64,000 nt of DNA from Phycicoccus sonneratiae. GTDB lineage: Bacteria > Actinomycetota > Actinomycetes > Actinomycetales > Dermatophilaceae. Both the position numbers and the translations under genes were made by a program. The DNA lies in NCBI RefSeq assembly GCF_016887965.1, contig NZ_JAFDVD010000013.1, forward strand, positions 1 through 64,000, read 5' to 3'. The notes below the pieces were generated by a model that had not been told where the DNA came from, ran no database searches, and was given only the letters and a program-made list of their open reading frames with translations. Positions 16,321 to 24,673 of this stretch are shown one piece after another (within the stretch, counting starts at the first letter, position 1; every line of letters begins with the position of its first letter).

Positions 16321-17279
16321 GCCGACGCGTCCTCGGCGGCCGCGGCGAGCCGCTGCGCGAGCGCCGCGACGGCCGCGCGCAGCTCCGGCCCGCCGACGAC
16401 CGTGAACGGCACCGGGAGCCGGGCGAGGTCGCGCGCGTAGTCGGCGAGGTTGCTCGTCGTGCCGACGAGCCGGGTCCTCCGCTCGTCGACGGCCTCGAGC
16501 CGGCCGAGCGTGCCGGGCAGCCAGACGACCTCGGCGAGGGGTGCCCCGACGAGCACCTCGGTCGGGTGCTCCCAGCCGGCGGCGAGGTGCTCCTCGAGCG
16601 CGGCGACGGGGTCGAGGTCGTCCGGGAGGCGGAAGGGTCGCTCGAGCTGCTCGACCGTCTGCACCCGGTCGACGCGGTACGTGCGCACCGTGCCCGAGCG
16701 CACCGACCGGCAGAGGAGGTACCAGCGCCCGTGGCGGACCACGACCGCCCAGGGCTCGACCTCGGTCGTGAACTCCCGCCCGTTCTCGGACCGGTACAGC
16801 ACTGTGACACAACGCTGTTCGGCTCGAGCACGGACGAGCGCGACGGTCGTGCCGGGGTCGGGCCGGGCGGCGCCGCGGTCCGGGGCGGCGGCGGTGGTGC
16901 GGCGCACGACGTCGGCCTGGTCGGCGACCCGTTGCGGCATCGCGCGCAGCAGCTTGGCGACGGCGGCACCGACCGCGTCGTCCGGGTCGGAGGTCGGGTG
17001 GTGTCCGTCGAGCACGGCCATGACGAGGCCGAGGGCCTCCGCGCTGCTGAAGACGAGCGGCGGCAGCCGGGTGCCGCGACCCAGGCGGTAGCCGCCGGCC
17101 GGGCCGCGGGTGGACTCGACGGGGATCTCGGCGTCGCGGAGGATGCCGACGTAGCGGCGCACCGCCCGCGCGGACACCCCGAGCCGTCCGGCGAGCCGCT
17201 CGGCGGTGATGCCCGGCTCGTCCTGGATCGCCTCCATCGTGATGAGGGCCCGCGCCGCGGGGCTGGTGTCCGGTCGCAC
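16317..17279 (-). CDS. YafY/WYL-domain transcriptional regulator
   Basis: A 320-residue regulator. Residues 1-65 are an HTH_11 winged helix (ITAERLAGRLGVSARAVRRY), and the WYL domain lies at about 125-210 (VTVLYRSENGREFTTEVEPW then GRWYLLCRS), with a WYL C-terminal extension to the end. WYL domains bind ligands such as nucleotides or nucleic acid. The start is taken as GTG 17279 because GACGAT lies six bases upstream; a TTG at 17315 or GTG at 17296 would extend it slightly. It is coupled to the Imm5-like gene and divergent from the dienelactone-hydrolase-like gene, which are its likely targets. Confidence 0.88.
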   Translation of the reverse strand: MRPDTSPAARALITMEAIQDEPGITAERLAGRLGVSARAVRRYVGILRDAEIPVESTRGPAGGYRLGRGTRLPPLVFSSAEALGLVMAVLDGHHPTSDPDDAVGAAVAKLLRAMPQRVADQADVVRRTTAAAPDRGAARPDPGTTVALVRARAEQRCVTVLYRSENGREFTTEVEPWAVVVRHGRWYLLCRSVRSGTVRTYRVDRVQTVEQLERPFRLPDDLDPVAALEEHLAAGWEHPTEVLVGAPLAEVVWLPGTLGRLEAVDERRTRLVGTTSNLADYARDLARLPVPFTVVGGPELRAAVAALAQRLAAAAEDASA

Positions 17280-17285
17280 GGGTCC

Positions 17286-17291
17286 ATCGTC
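17286..17291 (-). promoter_or_regulatory. -10-like box of leaderless WYL regulator gene
   Basis: GACGAT on the minus strand, six bases before GTG 17279. Confidence 0.4.
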
Positions 17292-17322
17292 ATCACGGAC
17301 GCGTTCCGTCCGCAACCCTCCC

Positions 17323-17328
17323 TAGGGT
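17323..17328 (+). promoter_or_regulatory. -10 box of leaderless hydrolase gene
   Basis: TAGGGT, six bases before ATG 17335; no Shine-Dalgarno sequence fits. Confidence 0.5.
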
Positions 17329-17334
17329 GGCCGG

Positions 17335-17910
17335 ATGACCGACATCCTGCTGCTCCACCACCTCCACGGCCTGACCGCCGGCGTCACCGGGCTCGCCGAC
17401 GGCCTGCGGGCGGGCGGCCACACCGTCCACACCCCCGACCTCTTCGAGGGCCGGACCTTCGCGACCCTCGACGAGGGCGCCGACTTCGCCCGGTCCGTCG
17501 GGTTCGACGTCGTCCGGGCCCGCGGTGTCGCCGCGGCCGAGGGGCTGCCCGACGACCTCGTCGTCGCCGGGATCTCGCTCGGGGTGATGGCCGCACAGCA
17601 GCTGGCGCAGAATCGCCCCGGCGTGCGCGCCGCCCTGCTCTACGAGGCCTTCGCCGCCCCCGAGAACTTCGGCACCTGGCCGGACGGGGTGCCCGCCCAG
17701 GTGCACGGCATGGAGCACGACCCCTTCTTCGGGGAGGAGGGCGACCTCGACGCCGCGCGCGAGTTCGCCGCCGGCCGCGACGACGTCGAGGTGTTCGCCT
17801 ACCCGGGATCGGTGCACCTCTTCACCGACTCCACGCTCCCGACGTACGACGCCGACGCCACCCGGCTCGTCCTCGACCGCTCGCTCGAGCTGCTCGGGCG
17901 GCTGGGGTGA
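17335..17910 (+). CDS. Dienelactone-hydrolase-like alpha/beta hydrolase
   Basis: A 191-residue cytoplasmic alpha/beta hydrolase of the dienelactone hydrolase group. The nucleophile elbow reads GISLGVMAA (about residues 80-88) with Ser rather than the Cys of classic dienelactone hydrolases; the acid is likely in VHGMEHDPFF near 122-131 and the catalytic His in GSVHLF near 160. The opening DILLLHHLHGLTAGV matches the family N terminus. The substrate is unknown. The stop overlaps the start of the DinB-type gene (GTGA), making a two-gene operon divergent from the WYL regulator. Confidence 0.83.
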   Translation: MTDILLLHHLHGLTAGVTGLADGLRAGGHTVHTPDLFEGRTFATLDEGADFARSVGFDVVRARGVAAAEGLPDDLVVAGISLGVMAAQQLAQNRPGVRAALLYEAFAAPENFGTWPDGVPAQVHGMEHDPFFGEEGDLDAAREFAAGRDDVEVFAYPGSVHLFTDSTLPTYDADATRLVLDRSLELLGRLG

Positions 17911-18479
17911 GCGCCGACCCGCCGTGGGAGCCGCCGCTCGCCGGCACCGAGGTCGAGCAGCTGCTCGGCGCGCTCGACCGGCAGCGGATGACGTTCCGCT
18001 GGAAGGCCGACGGGCTCGACGCGTCGGGTCTGGCCACGGGCCTGCCGTCCTCCACGCTCACCCTCGGCGGCCTGCTCAAGCACCTCGCCGTCGCCGAGGA
18101 CACGTACTCCAGCCGGAAGCTCTCCGGCACACCGCTGCCCGCGGTCTGGGACGACAACGGGTGGGACACCGACGACGGCTGGGAGTTCACCTCCGCCCGC
18201 GACGACGACCCGGCCGACCTCTACGCCGGCTACGACGCGGCGGTGGAACGCTCCCGGGCCCGGTTCGCCGAGGCACTGGCCGAGCGCGGGCCGGACGGCG
18301 AGGCACACGTCGCGATGCCCGACGGCCGCCACGCGAGCGTCCGCCGCCTCCTGCTCGACCTGCTCGAGGAGTACGGGCGGCGCACCGGCCACGCCGACCT
18401 CATCCGCGAGGCGGTCGACGGACGGACCGGTGAGGACCCGCCCGAGCACTGGGTCCCTCCTCAGCAGCCCCCCCAGTAG
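17907..18479 (+). CDS. DinB/DUF664-family protein
   Basis: A 190-residue helical-bundle protein of the DinB-like/DUF664 superfamily, whose members often bind a metal through three His and some are thiol-dependent transferases. Visible motifs are the N-terminal LDRQRMTFRWKADGL, LGGLLKHLAVAEDTYSSRKL with one candidate ligand His, and LLLDLLEEYGRRTGHADLIRE at the C terminus with another. GTG 17907 overlaps the stop of the hydrolase. The 3' end overlaps the convergent esterase gene by 19 bases. The substrate is unknown. Confidence 0.8.
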   Translation: MSADPPWEPPLAGTEVEQLLGALDRQRMTFRWKADGLDASGLATGLPSSTLTLGGLLKHLAVAEDTYSSRKLSGTPLPAVWDDNGWDTDDGWEFTSARDDDPADLYAGYDAAVERSRARFAEALAERGPDGEAHVAMPDGRHASVRRLLLDLLEEYGRRTGHADLIREAVDGRTGEDPPEHWVPPQQPPQ

Positions 18480-19708
18480 CCGGAGGCGGTCTGCCGCAGC
18501 GTCGCGGTGTAGAAGGTGTTGTAGAGGCCGAGGTTCTGCTCCGAGCCGTTGGCGTACGCGTACCCGCCGGACTGGTGCGCCCGTCCCGCGCTGACGTGGG
18601 CGTAGGTCGAGGCGGTGACGCAGGTGGCCGTCGGGGACGTCGTCGGGGTGCTCGTCGGCGTCGCGGTCGGGGTGGACGTCGGGGTGGCGGTGGGCGAGGG
18701 CGAGGAGCCTCCGGCGTCGAGCCCGAAGAAGCGCGCGTCCTGGTAGGCGGCGCACACGGAGGTGTCGATGAAGTACGCGCCGGCCGTGCCGCACTGGGTC
18801 GTCCCGCTGCCCGGGTCGACGGCGGTGCCGTGCCCCATGCCCTGCACCCGCGTGACGCGCACCTTCCCGGCGTGGTCCTCGACGGTGACGCCGCTCGCGA
18901 CCGTCCCGGTGGACGTCGGGGTCTGCGAGACGCCGGCGACGTCGGTGAACTGGTCGCGCAGCTCGGTGGCGTTCATCGGGGCGACCGTCGTGTCGGACGT
19001 CCCCTGCCAGATGGAGACGAGCGGACGCGGGCCGGTGTACCCCGGCGCGGCGGCCCGGACGAGGTCGCCCCACGCCGCCGGGCTCTTGTCGACGCCGGGG
19101 TTCATGCACGAGAAGGCGTCGAGGGTGCTCGTCGCGCAGCGGTACGGCAGACCGGCGTTGATCGAGCCGCCCGCGTAGGTGTCGGGGTAGGTCGCGAGCA
19201 TGACGGCGGTCATCGCGGCGCCGGCCGAGAGCCCGGTGACGTAGGCGCGGGACGCGTCGAGGCCGTAGCTCGAGACGGCGAAGTCGGTCATCTGCTTGAT
19301 GCTCAGCGCCTCGCCCTGCCCGCGCGCGGTGTCGCCCGCCTGGAACCAGTTGAAGCAGGAGCTCGAGTTGTTGCTGCTGCTCTGCTGGGCGAGCACGAGC
19401 GCGAACCCGTACCGGTCGGCGAGCTCGCGCCACCCGGAGTGCGAGAAGTACGTCGAGGCGTCCTGCGTGCAGCCGTGCAGCTCGACGACGAGGGGGGCGC
19501 CGGCGGGCAGGCCATCCGGTCGGTACGAGTACATCGCCAGCGCACCGGGATTCGACCCGAATCCGGTGACCTGCTGGAGGGTCGCCGCACGTGCGGGCGG
19601 CGAGGTGGTCACGACGAGCCCGACGGCCCCGAGGACGGCGAGGGCCGCCATGAGGACGAGGCTGCGCCCGAGGGCGGCCGCGCGGGTCGGTGGGTGGGTG
19701 GACGTCAT
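18461..19708 (-). CDS. Secreted PHB-depolymerase/feruloyl-esterase-type esterase
   Basis: A 415-residue exported esterase. A signal peptide ends near the ARAA site at residues 39-42. The catalytic domain belongs to the PHB depolymerase/acetylxylan-feruloyl esterase family: oxyanion segment VVELHGCTQDASTYF, nucleophile elbow TGLSAGAAMT, and the His in QGMGHGTAVDPG. A Thr/Pro/Ser linker follows, then a 50-residue C-terminal module (ASTYAHVSAGRAHQSGGYAY onward, ending in GGC) seen on secreted actinobacterial depolymerases and chitinases, probably substrate-binding. ATG 19708 has GGAGG ten bases upstream. The polymer substrate is uncertain. Confidence 0.88.
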   Translation of the reverse strand: MTSTHPPTRAAALGRSLVLMAALAVLGAVGLVVTTSPPARAATLQQVTGFGSNPGALAMYSYRPDGLPAGAPLVVELHGCTQDASTYFSHSGWRELADRYGFALVLAQQSSSNNSSSCFNWFQAGDTARGQGEALSIKQMTDFAVSSYGLDASRAYVTGLSAGAAMTAVMLATYPDTYAGGSINAGLPYRCATSTLDAFSCMNPGVDKSPAAWGDLVRAAAPGYTGPRPLVSIWQGTSDTTVAPMNATELRDQFTDVAGVSQTPTSTGTVASGVTVEDHAGKVRVTRVQGMGHGTAVDPGSGTTQCGTAGAYFIDTSVCAAYQDARFFGLDAGGSSPSPTATPTSTPTATPTSTPTTSPTATCVTASTYAHVSAGRAHQSGGYAYANGSEQNLGLYNTFYTATLRQTASGYWGGC

Positions 19709-19968
19709 CGTCTGCCTCCGTTCCCGGCGGCTCCGTCGACGCCGGTCCGGCCACCGTGGCACCGGCATCGTGGTCGTGGGGTGGTGCGCGGCCCCAGGAC
19801 GAGCGGTCGCGGGTGGACTCCGGCGACACCCGTGCGCAGCGTGGGACGACTGCGTCGGTCAGGTATGGTGGGACGAAAGATGTTGTGGTGCAGCGCAATA
19901 GGGGCTGTGGATGACGCCTTGTGTCGGTCCTCCGGGGTAGGAACGGGGCACGAGGGGAGGGGGAGCCG

Positions 19969-21396
19969 ATGGCCACCGCAGCGACAGCGCAGGACGTCCT
20001 CGGCGCCGTCGGCCTCGCGCGGGCAGCGCTGGCGTCCCTCCTTTCCGTCGGCGGTCCGAGTGGGTCGCTGGAGGCGTGGGCCGACGTGCTCGGGGCCTTG
20101 CAGGGGCTGGTGAACGAGGCGAGCGCGGTGCAGGACGAGGTGGTCGTCGCGCTGGCCGCCCTCGACGCGGAGCGGGCCGAGGACGGCACGGTCGTCGAGG
20201 TCCGCAAGGCTCCGGGGCACGTGGCGCTCGACACCCCGGCCATCGTCTCCGGCGTCCTGTGCCTGTCCGCGAACCAGGCCGAGCGGCGGGTCCGGGACGC
20301 GGTCCGCCGGACCGCCGACGGACCGGACGGCACCGCCACCTGCACCGGGCTCGGCGGGTTGCACGCCGCGATGCGGGCCGGCCGGCTGGACGGGTACCGC
20401 GCCCAGGTCGTCGCGCACGAGCTCGAGGAGTGCCCGCCCGAGGTCGCCGTCACCGTCGTCGCCGCCCTCGACCCCTGGTTCCACACCGACGACGCCACCC
20501 GACTGCGGCGCAGAGCCCACCGGCTGCTGGCGAAGGTCTCCCCGGACCTGCTCCGGCAGCGGGCCGCCCGGGCCCGCGCGGAGTCCGGGCTGAGGCGGTG
20601 GGTCGACGAACCCGGTGTCGACACCTGGCTCGGCACCTTCCCCTCCGAGGAGGCCCGCGGCGCGTGGGCCGCGATCGACGCCCTCGCCCAGCAGTACGTC
20701 GCCGAGGGTGTGTGTCGACGCCTCGACCGGGCCCGAGCCAAGGCCCTCACCGACCTCGTCCTGCAGCAGGCGACCGTCACCACGGTCGTCGTGGAGCACA
20801 CCGCCCACCCCGTCTCGGGTGCGTTCACGGACCCCGACGGGTCGCTCTCCACGACCGCGTACCGCCCGGCGGCGACGCTCGCCGCGTTCGTCCGCGCCCG
20901 CGACACCCGCTGCCGCTTCCCCGGCTGATCGGTCACCGCCCGGTTCTGCGACCTCGACCACGTCGTCGCGTGGCCCGCCGGTCCCACCAGCGCCGCCAAC
21001 CTCGTCTGCCTCTGCCGCCGCCACCACCGGGTCAAGCAGCGCCCCGGCTGGCGCACCCACCTCGGCGCCGACGGCACCTACACCGTCACCGACCCCACCG
21101 GCCGGGTCCGCAGCACGGATCCGCCCGACCACCGGCACGTTCCCCTGCCCCGCGGTCTGCCGAACCCCGACCTCGAACCACCACCGACGGCCCGACCGAG
21201 CCAGGTCGTCCCCGACGGACCCCACAGCGACCTCGAGCACCTCCTCGAGGCGCAGCTGGGCGGCCCCCACGGGCGACGCGCGGCAAACTGTCGCGTCGAC
21301 GTGCGCCACCCGAGCCGACCCGTCGACCTCGGACCGGTTCCGCACCCCCGGCGGTGGCGCGCCGGCTCACCCCGGCCCGACACCCCGCCCTTCTGA
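19969..21396 (+). pseudogene. DUF222-HNH endonuclease-like gene interrupted by a TGA codon
   Basis: Codons 1-319 encode a DUF222 domain (ATG 19969 after a GAGGGGAGGGGGAG ribosome-binding site). The frame stops at TGA 20926-20928 and then continues open for 155 codons to TGA 21394-21396 with an intact HNH domain: CDLDHVVAW, then NLVCLCRRHHRVKQ and GWRTHL. Family members read CRFPGC at this point, so TGA stands exactly where a zinc-binding Cys (TGC/TGT) is expected. The joined length, 475 residues, is normal. A single-base nonsense change (or sequencing error) is the simplest reading; selenocysteine is a remote alternative. The downstream part has no early start codon. DUF222-HNH proteins are multicopy in actinomycetes and their role is unclear. 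Confidence 0.85.
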
Positions 21397-21461
21397 GCCC
21401 GCGCCGCCGGGCAGCGGACGGACCGCCGACCCAGTCGCACCCACCGACGATCCGGCGCGAC

Positions 21462-21507
21462 GTGGTGATGCAGCGGGCGGGCTATGTGCCGCCCTGTGCA
21501 TCACCGC
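21462..21507 (+). terminator. Hairpin between the DUF222-HNH gene and the AAA ATPase gene
   Basis: GGTGATGCA (21464-21472) and TGCATCACC (21497-21505) form a perfect 9-bp stem, extended by a 2-base internal loop and a six-pair G/C stem around a small loop. It lies between convergent gene ends and could stop transcription from both sides. A T-rich stretch (CTTGGTGTGTTGTG) follows on the plus strand. Confidence 0.55.
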
Positions 21508-21547
21508 AGCGTCTTGGTGTGTTGTGAGCCGACGCGGTCGTCGCTGC

Positions 21548-22759
21548 TCAGGTGTGGTCGCGCAGGTAACGGCCGAAGTGCGGGACCGTGAAGGCGATGA
21601 GCCCGCGCTCGCCCGAGTAGATGAGACCCTTCTTGAGCAGGGCGTCGCGCGCGGGCGAGAGCGACTGCGGCTTGCGGCCGAGGTGGGCCGCCACCTCCGA
21701 GGTCGCGACCGCCTCCGTCTCACCGTCCGGCGCCCCCGCCGCGACCTCGGCCATGGCGCGCAGGTACTCGCGCTCACCGGGCGTCGCACGCTCGAACCGC
21801 GACCCGAAGAACCCGACCGCCAGCTCGGAGTCCGCCTCGGGTGCCGCGACCTCGACGTCGGCCGGGGTGATGGGCGACCCGGGGGCCCTGTCCCACACCG
21901 CTTTCCCGTACGCCTGGATGAAGTACGGGTAGCCACCGGTGGCGGCGTACATCGCGTCGAGGGCCGCCGGCTCGTACGCCGCACCTTCCTCCTCCGCCGG
22001 GCGAACGAGCGCTGCATCCGCCGCCGCACGGTCGAGCCGGTCGATGCGCGAGTAGCGGAACAGCCTCTCCGAGTACGACTTCGACGCCGACAGCACCGCC
22101 GGGAGGTGCGGCAGGCCCGCCCCGACGACGACGAGCGGCAGCCCGGTCTGGCTGATCTCGTGGGCCGCCGCGCAGAGCGCCGAGACGTCCTCGGGACCGA
22201 GGTCCTGCATCTCGTCGATGAACACGGCGATGCCGCGGCCGGTGTCGGCGGCCATCCCGCCGAGGTCGGAGAGGAGCTCGACGAGGTCGATCTCGATGTC
22301 GCCGGAGTCGGCCCGCCCGGCGACCGCCGGCACCTGGATGCCGGGGTTCCAGCGGTCGCGCAGCTTCGGGGCGCCCCGCCCGGTCCCGGCCCCGGCGGTC
22401 TCGCGCTGCGCGAAGGACCGGACGACGCCGAGGGCATGCTCCCCGGCGCCCCCGGCCGGCCCGAGCTCGCGCACCGCCTGGTGCAGGGCGCTCGACAGCG
22501 GCCTACGCAGCGACTGCTCGGGGCGGGCCTCGAGCTTGCCGGTGCCCCAGCCCGCACGCACCGCGGCCGAGCGCAGGGCGTTGAGCAGCACGGTCTTGCC
22601 GACACCGCGCAGCCCGGTGAGGACGACCGAGCGCTCCGGGCGCCCGCGCGCCACCCGCTCGAGGACGACGTCGAAGGCATCGAGCTGCTCGTCGCGGCCG
22701 GCGAGCTCGGGCGGGCGCTGCCCGGCGCCGGGGGCGTAGGGGTTCCGGATCGGGTCCAC
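21548..22759 (-). CDS. Orc1/Cdc6-like AAA ATPase
   Basis: A 403-residue ATP-binding protein. The N terminus AGRDEQLDAFDVVL resembles the AAA_16/Orc1-type entry helix; Walker A is GLRGVGKT near residues 48-55, Walker B is AVFIDEMQDL near 177-186, and sensor-1 lies in LPLVVVGAGLPHLP. The C terminus (EVAAHLGRKPQSLSPARDALLKKG near 355-378) is a winged helix. Such stand-alone proteins are common in actinomycetes; their function is unknown, and homology to archaeal replication initiators does not prove a replication role. GTG 22759 has TACGCT six bases upstream. Confidence 0.85.
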   Translation of the reverse strand: MDPIRNPYAPGAGQRPPELAGRDEQLDAFDVVLERVARGRPERSVVLTGLRGVGKTVLLNALRSAAVRAGWGTGKLEARPEQSLRRPLSSALHQAVRELGPAGGAGEHALGVVRSFAQRETAGAGTGRGAPKLRDRWNPGIQVPAVAGRADSGDIEIDLVELLSDLGGMAADTGRGIAVFIDEMQDLGPEDVSALCAAAHEISQTGLPLVVVGAGLPHLPAVLSASKSYSERLFRYSRIDRLDRAAADAALVRPAEEEGAAYEPAALDAMYAATGGYPYFIQAYGKAVWDRAPGSPITPADVEVAAPEADSELAVGFFGSRFERATPGEREYLRAMAEVAAGAPDGETEAVATSEVAAHLGRKPQSLSPARDALLKKGLIYSGERGLIAFTVPHFGRYLRDHT

Positions 22760-22765
22760 GATCGC

Positions 22766-22771
22766 AGCGTA
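22766..22771 (-). promoter_or_regulatory. -10 box of leaderless AAA ATPase gene
   Basis: TACGCT on the minus strand, six bases before GTG 22759. Confidence 0.5.
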
Positions 22772-22996
22772 TGCGGTTCTCTAGCGTTCATCCGATACAT
22801 CCGCAGACACCCCGATCGTGTCGCGCGACGGACAAACCCCCACCCATGTCAGCACCGGTCGGGCCGCCCCCGACCGCTCGCACCACGGCGGCCACCGTTC
22901 GTCGCAGCGCCCGGACCTGCGGGGATGCCGTCCGCGGCCCGCGGGGAGGGTCGAGACGGCCCCGGACCTGCACGACGACGTGGAAGGACCCGCACG

Positions 22997-24538
22997 ATGA
23001 CACCGCAGACCACCCACCCGATCCTCGAGGGCGGCCGGCTCGGCCGGCGCTCCCTGCTCACCGGCGCCGGCGGTGCCGCCGCCCTGGCCGCGACCGGACT
23101 GCTCGGCGGGGCCGACGCCCTCGCCCGTCCCCTCGCCGGACCGCGCGCGGCGGCCGCCGCCCCGAAGCCGCTCGACCTGCTGCGCCGGATGATCGGCTTC
23201 GACACCCAGAACTTCGGCGAGGGCGGGAAGACGCGCGCCCACGCCGAGTGGCTCAAGGGTGTCTGGGACGGGGCCGGCGTCCCGTCCGAGATCATCCCGA
23301 CCCCCCAGCCCGACAACGTGCACCTCATCGCCCGGATCAAGGGCACGTCCTCGGCCCGTCCCCTCCTGCTGCTCGGCCACTCCGACGTGGTCCCCGTCGA
23401 GCGCGAGAACTGGTCGGTCGACCCCTTCGCGGCCGTCGTCGAGGGCGGCGAGATCTACGGGCGCGGGGCGCTGGACATGAAGGGCGCGAACGCGGCGACC
23501 GTCGCCGGCCTGCTGCGCCACGTGCAGCAGGGCCACCGCTTCGAGCGCGACGTCATCGTCCTCACCGACTGCGACGAGGAGGCCGGCCAGTACGGGTCCG
23601 GTTGGCTCGCGGAGAACCACTGGGACAAGCTCGACGCGGGGATGGTGCTCACCGAGGGCGGATGGTTCCTCGCCCAGTCGAACGGCCGCACACCGATGCT
23701 CGTCACCGTCACCCGCCAGGACAAGGTCTACTTCAACCTCGACCTCTACGCCTCGGGCACGGCCACGCACTCGTCCAAGCCGATCCCCGACTCCGCGATC
23801 GTCTCGCTGTCCAGGGCCGTGGCCGACATCGGCGACGACCTCGCCCCGGTCCACCTGACCGCCGTCACCCGCGAGTACTTCTCGGCGCTCGCCCGCGCGA
23901 CCGACGACCGCCGGCTCGCCGGGGCGATCCGGCTGATGCTGGGCACGCACAGCACGAAGGTCCGCGAACGGGCCGCGTCGCTGGTGGTCAAGTACTCCGA
24001 CTACCCGTACCTGCACTCCGCCCTGCTGCGCACCACCGCCGCCTTCGTCATCGAGGACGCGGGGTACAAGGAGAACGTCATCCCGTCCGAGGCCCACGTC
24101 CGCGTCAACTGCCGGGGGATCCCCGGCGGCGAGAAGCCGCGCGACTTCGTGGCCCGGCTGCGGAAGACGCTGCGCGGCAAGGACATCGAGGTCCGACTCG
24201 GGGCGCCGGAGGGGACGAGCGAGGCCGACTACCTCGACCAGCTCGACGAGACCTGGGCGACCGCCCCGGCCTCGCTCGACACCCCGCTCTTCCACGCCAT
24301 CGAGCGGGCGGCGCAGCGCACCTACCCCGGGGCCGTGTTCTCGCCCGCGCTGTTCGAGGCCGGGACGAGCCTCGGGCCGTGGCGCGAGCGGGGCATCCCC
24401 GGCTACGGCGTGTACCCGTACGTCATCGACGACGACCAGCTGATCGGGATGCACGGCAACGACGAGCGGATCTACGTCGACGCGCTGGAGCGCGGCACCG
24501 ACTTCATGTACCGCGTGTTCGACGGGTTCCGCGCCTGA
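22997..24538 (+). CDS. Tat-exported M20 family metallopeptidase
   Basis: A 513-residue M20 peptidase/deacylase with a Tat-type signal (GRRSLLTGAGGAAALAATGLL), cleaved near residue 50. Metal-site residues follow in family order: LGHSDVVPV near 129-137, the bridging Asp in YGRGALDMKG near 155-164, CDEEAGQYGSG near 192-202 with the catalytic Glu, and a late His in IGMHGNDER near 493. The dimerisation domain lies between about 240 and 370. It probably cleaves small peptides or N-acyl amino acids outside the cell. ATG 22997 is preceded by GGAAGGA. A strong terminator hairpin lies just after the stop. Confidence 0.9.
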   Translation: MTPQTTHPILEGGRLGRRSLLTGAGGAAALAATGLLGGADALARPLAGPRAAAAAPKPLDLLRRMIGFDTQNFGEGGKTRAHAEWLKGVWDGAGVPSEIIPTPQPDNVHLIARIKGTSSARPLLLLGHSDVVPVERENWSVDPFAAVVEGGEIYGRGALDMKGANAATVAGLLRHVQQGHRFERDVIVLTDCDEEAGQYGSGWLAENHWDKLDAGMVLTEGGWFLAQSNGRTPMLVTVTRQDKVYFNLDLYASGTATHSSKPIPDSAIVSLSRAVADIGDDLAPVHLTAVTREYFSALARATDDRRLAGAIRLMLGTHSTKVRERAASLVVKYSDYPYLHSALLRTTAAFVIEDAGYKENVIPSEAHVRVNCRGIPGGEKPRDFVARLRKTLRGKDIEVRLGAPEGTSEADYLDQLDETWATAPASLDTPLFHAIERAAQRTYPGAVFSPALFEAGTSLGPWRERGIPGYGVYPYVIDDDQLIGMHGNDERIYVDALERGTDFMYRVFDGFRA

Positions 24539-24545
24539 CCGGTCA

Positions 24546-24581
24546 CCCGCGGTCCCGGGCGGGTTTGCCCGGGACCGCGGG
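24546..24581 (+). terminator. Strong hairpin terminator after the M20 peptidase gene
   Basis: Perfect 15-bp stem, left arm 24546-24560 (CCCGCGGTCCCGGGC) and right arm 24567-24581, with loop GGGTTT, starting eight bases after the peptidase stop. There is no T tract, as usual for actinomycete terminators. It insulates the riboswitch unit that follows. Confidence 0.8.
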
Positions 24582-24617
24582 GCGTGCGACCCTCGGGTCA
24601 GAGCCCGTGTCGGGCTC

Positions 24618-24660
24618 CCGGACGAGGGGTGCCGTACCCGGCGACGCGACAAGACGGCCC
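24618..24660 (+). promoter_or_regulatory. Guanidine-III (ykkC-III) riboswitch
   Basis: The segment CCGGACGAGG (24618-24627), then GTGCCGTACCCGG, then GACAAGACGGCCC (24648-24660) matches, as I recall it, the compact guanidine-III class: CCGG arms on each side of ACGAGG, and GCCGT pairing with ACGGC to give the pseudoknot. It lies just upstream of an SMR exporter gene, the classic target. The Shine-Dalgarno GGAG (24664-24667) is four bases beyond the aptamer, so guanidinium binding probably controls ribosome access. Confidence 0.88.
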
Positions 24661-24673
24661 GCAGGAGCTCGTC

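Noticed and set aside
20926-20928. Selenocysteine codon as the main interpretation
   Set aside because: No clear SECIS-like hairpin is visible just after the TGA, and no selenocysteine machinery is in the window; kept only as an alternative.
17799-21077. A 1092-codon open frame on the minus strand
   Set aside because: It covers parts of four real genes, has no recognisable domain and arises from codon-position bias.
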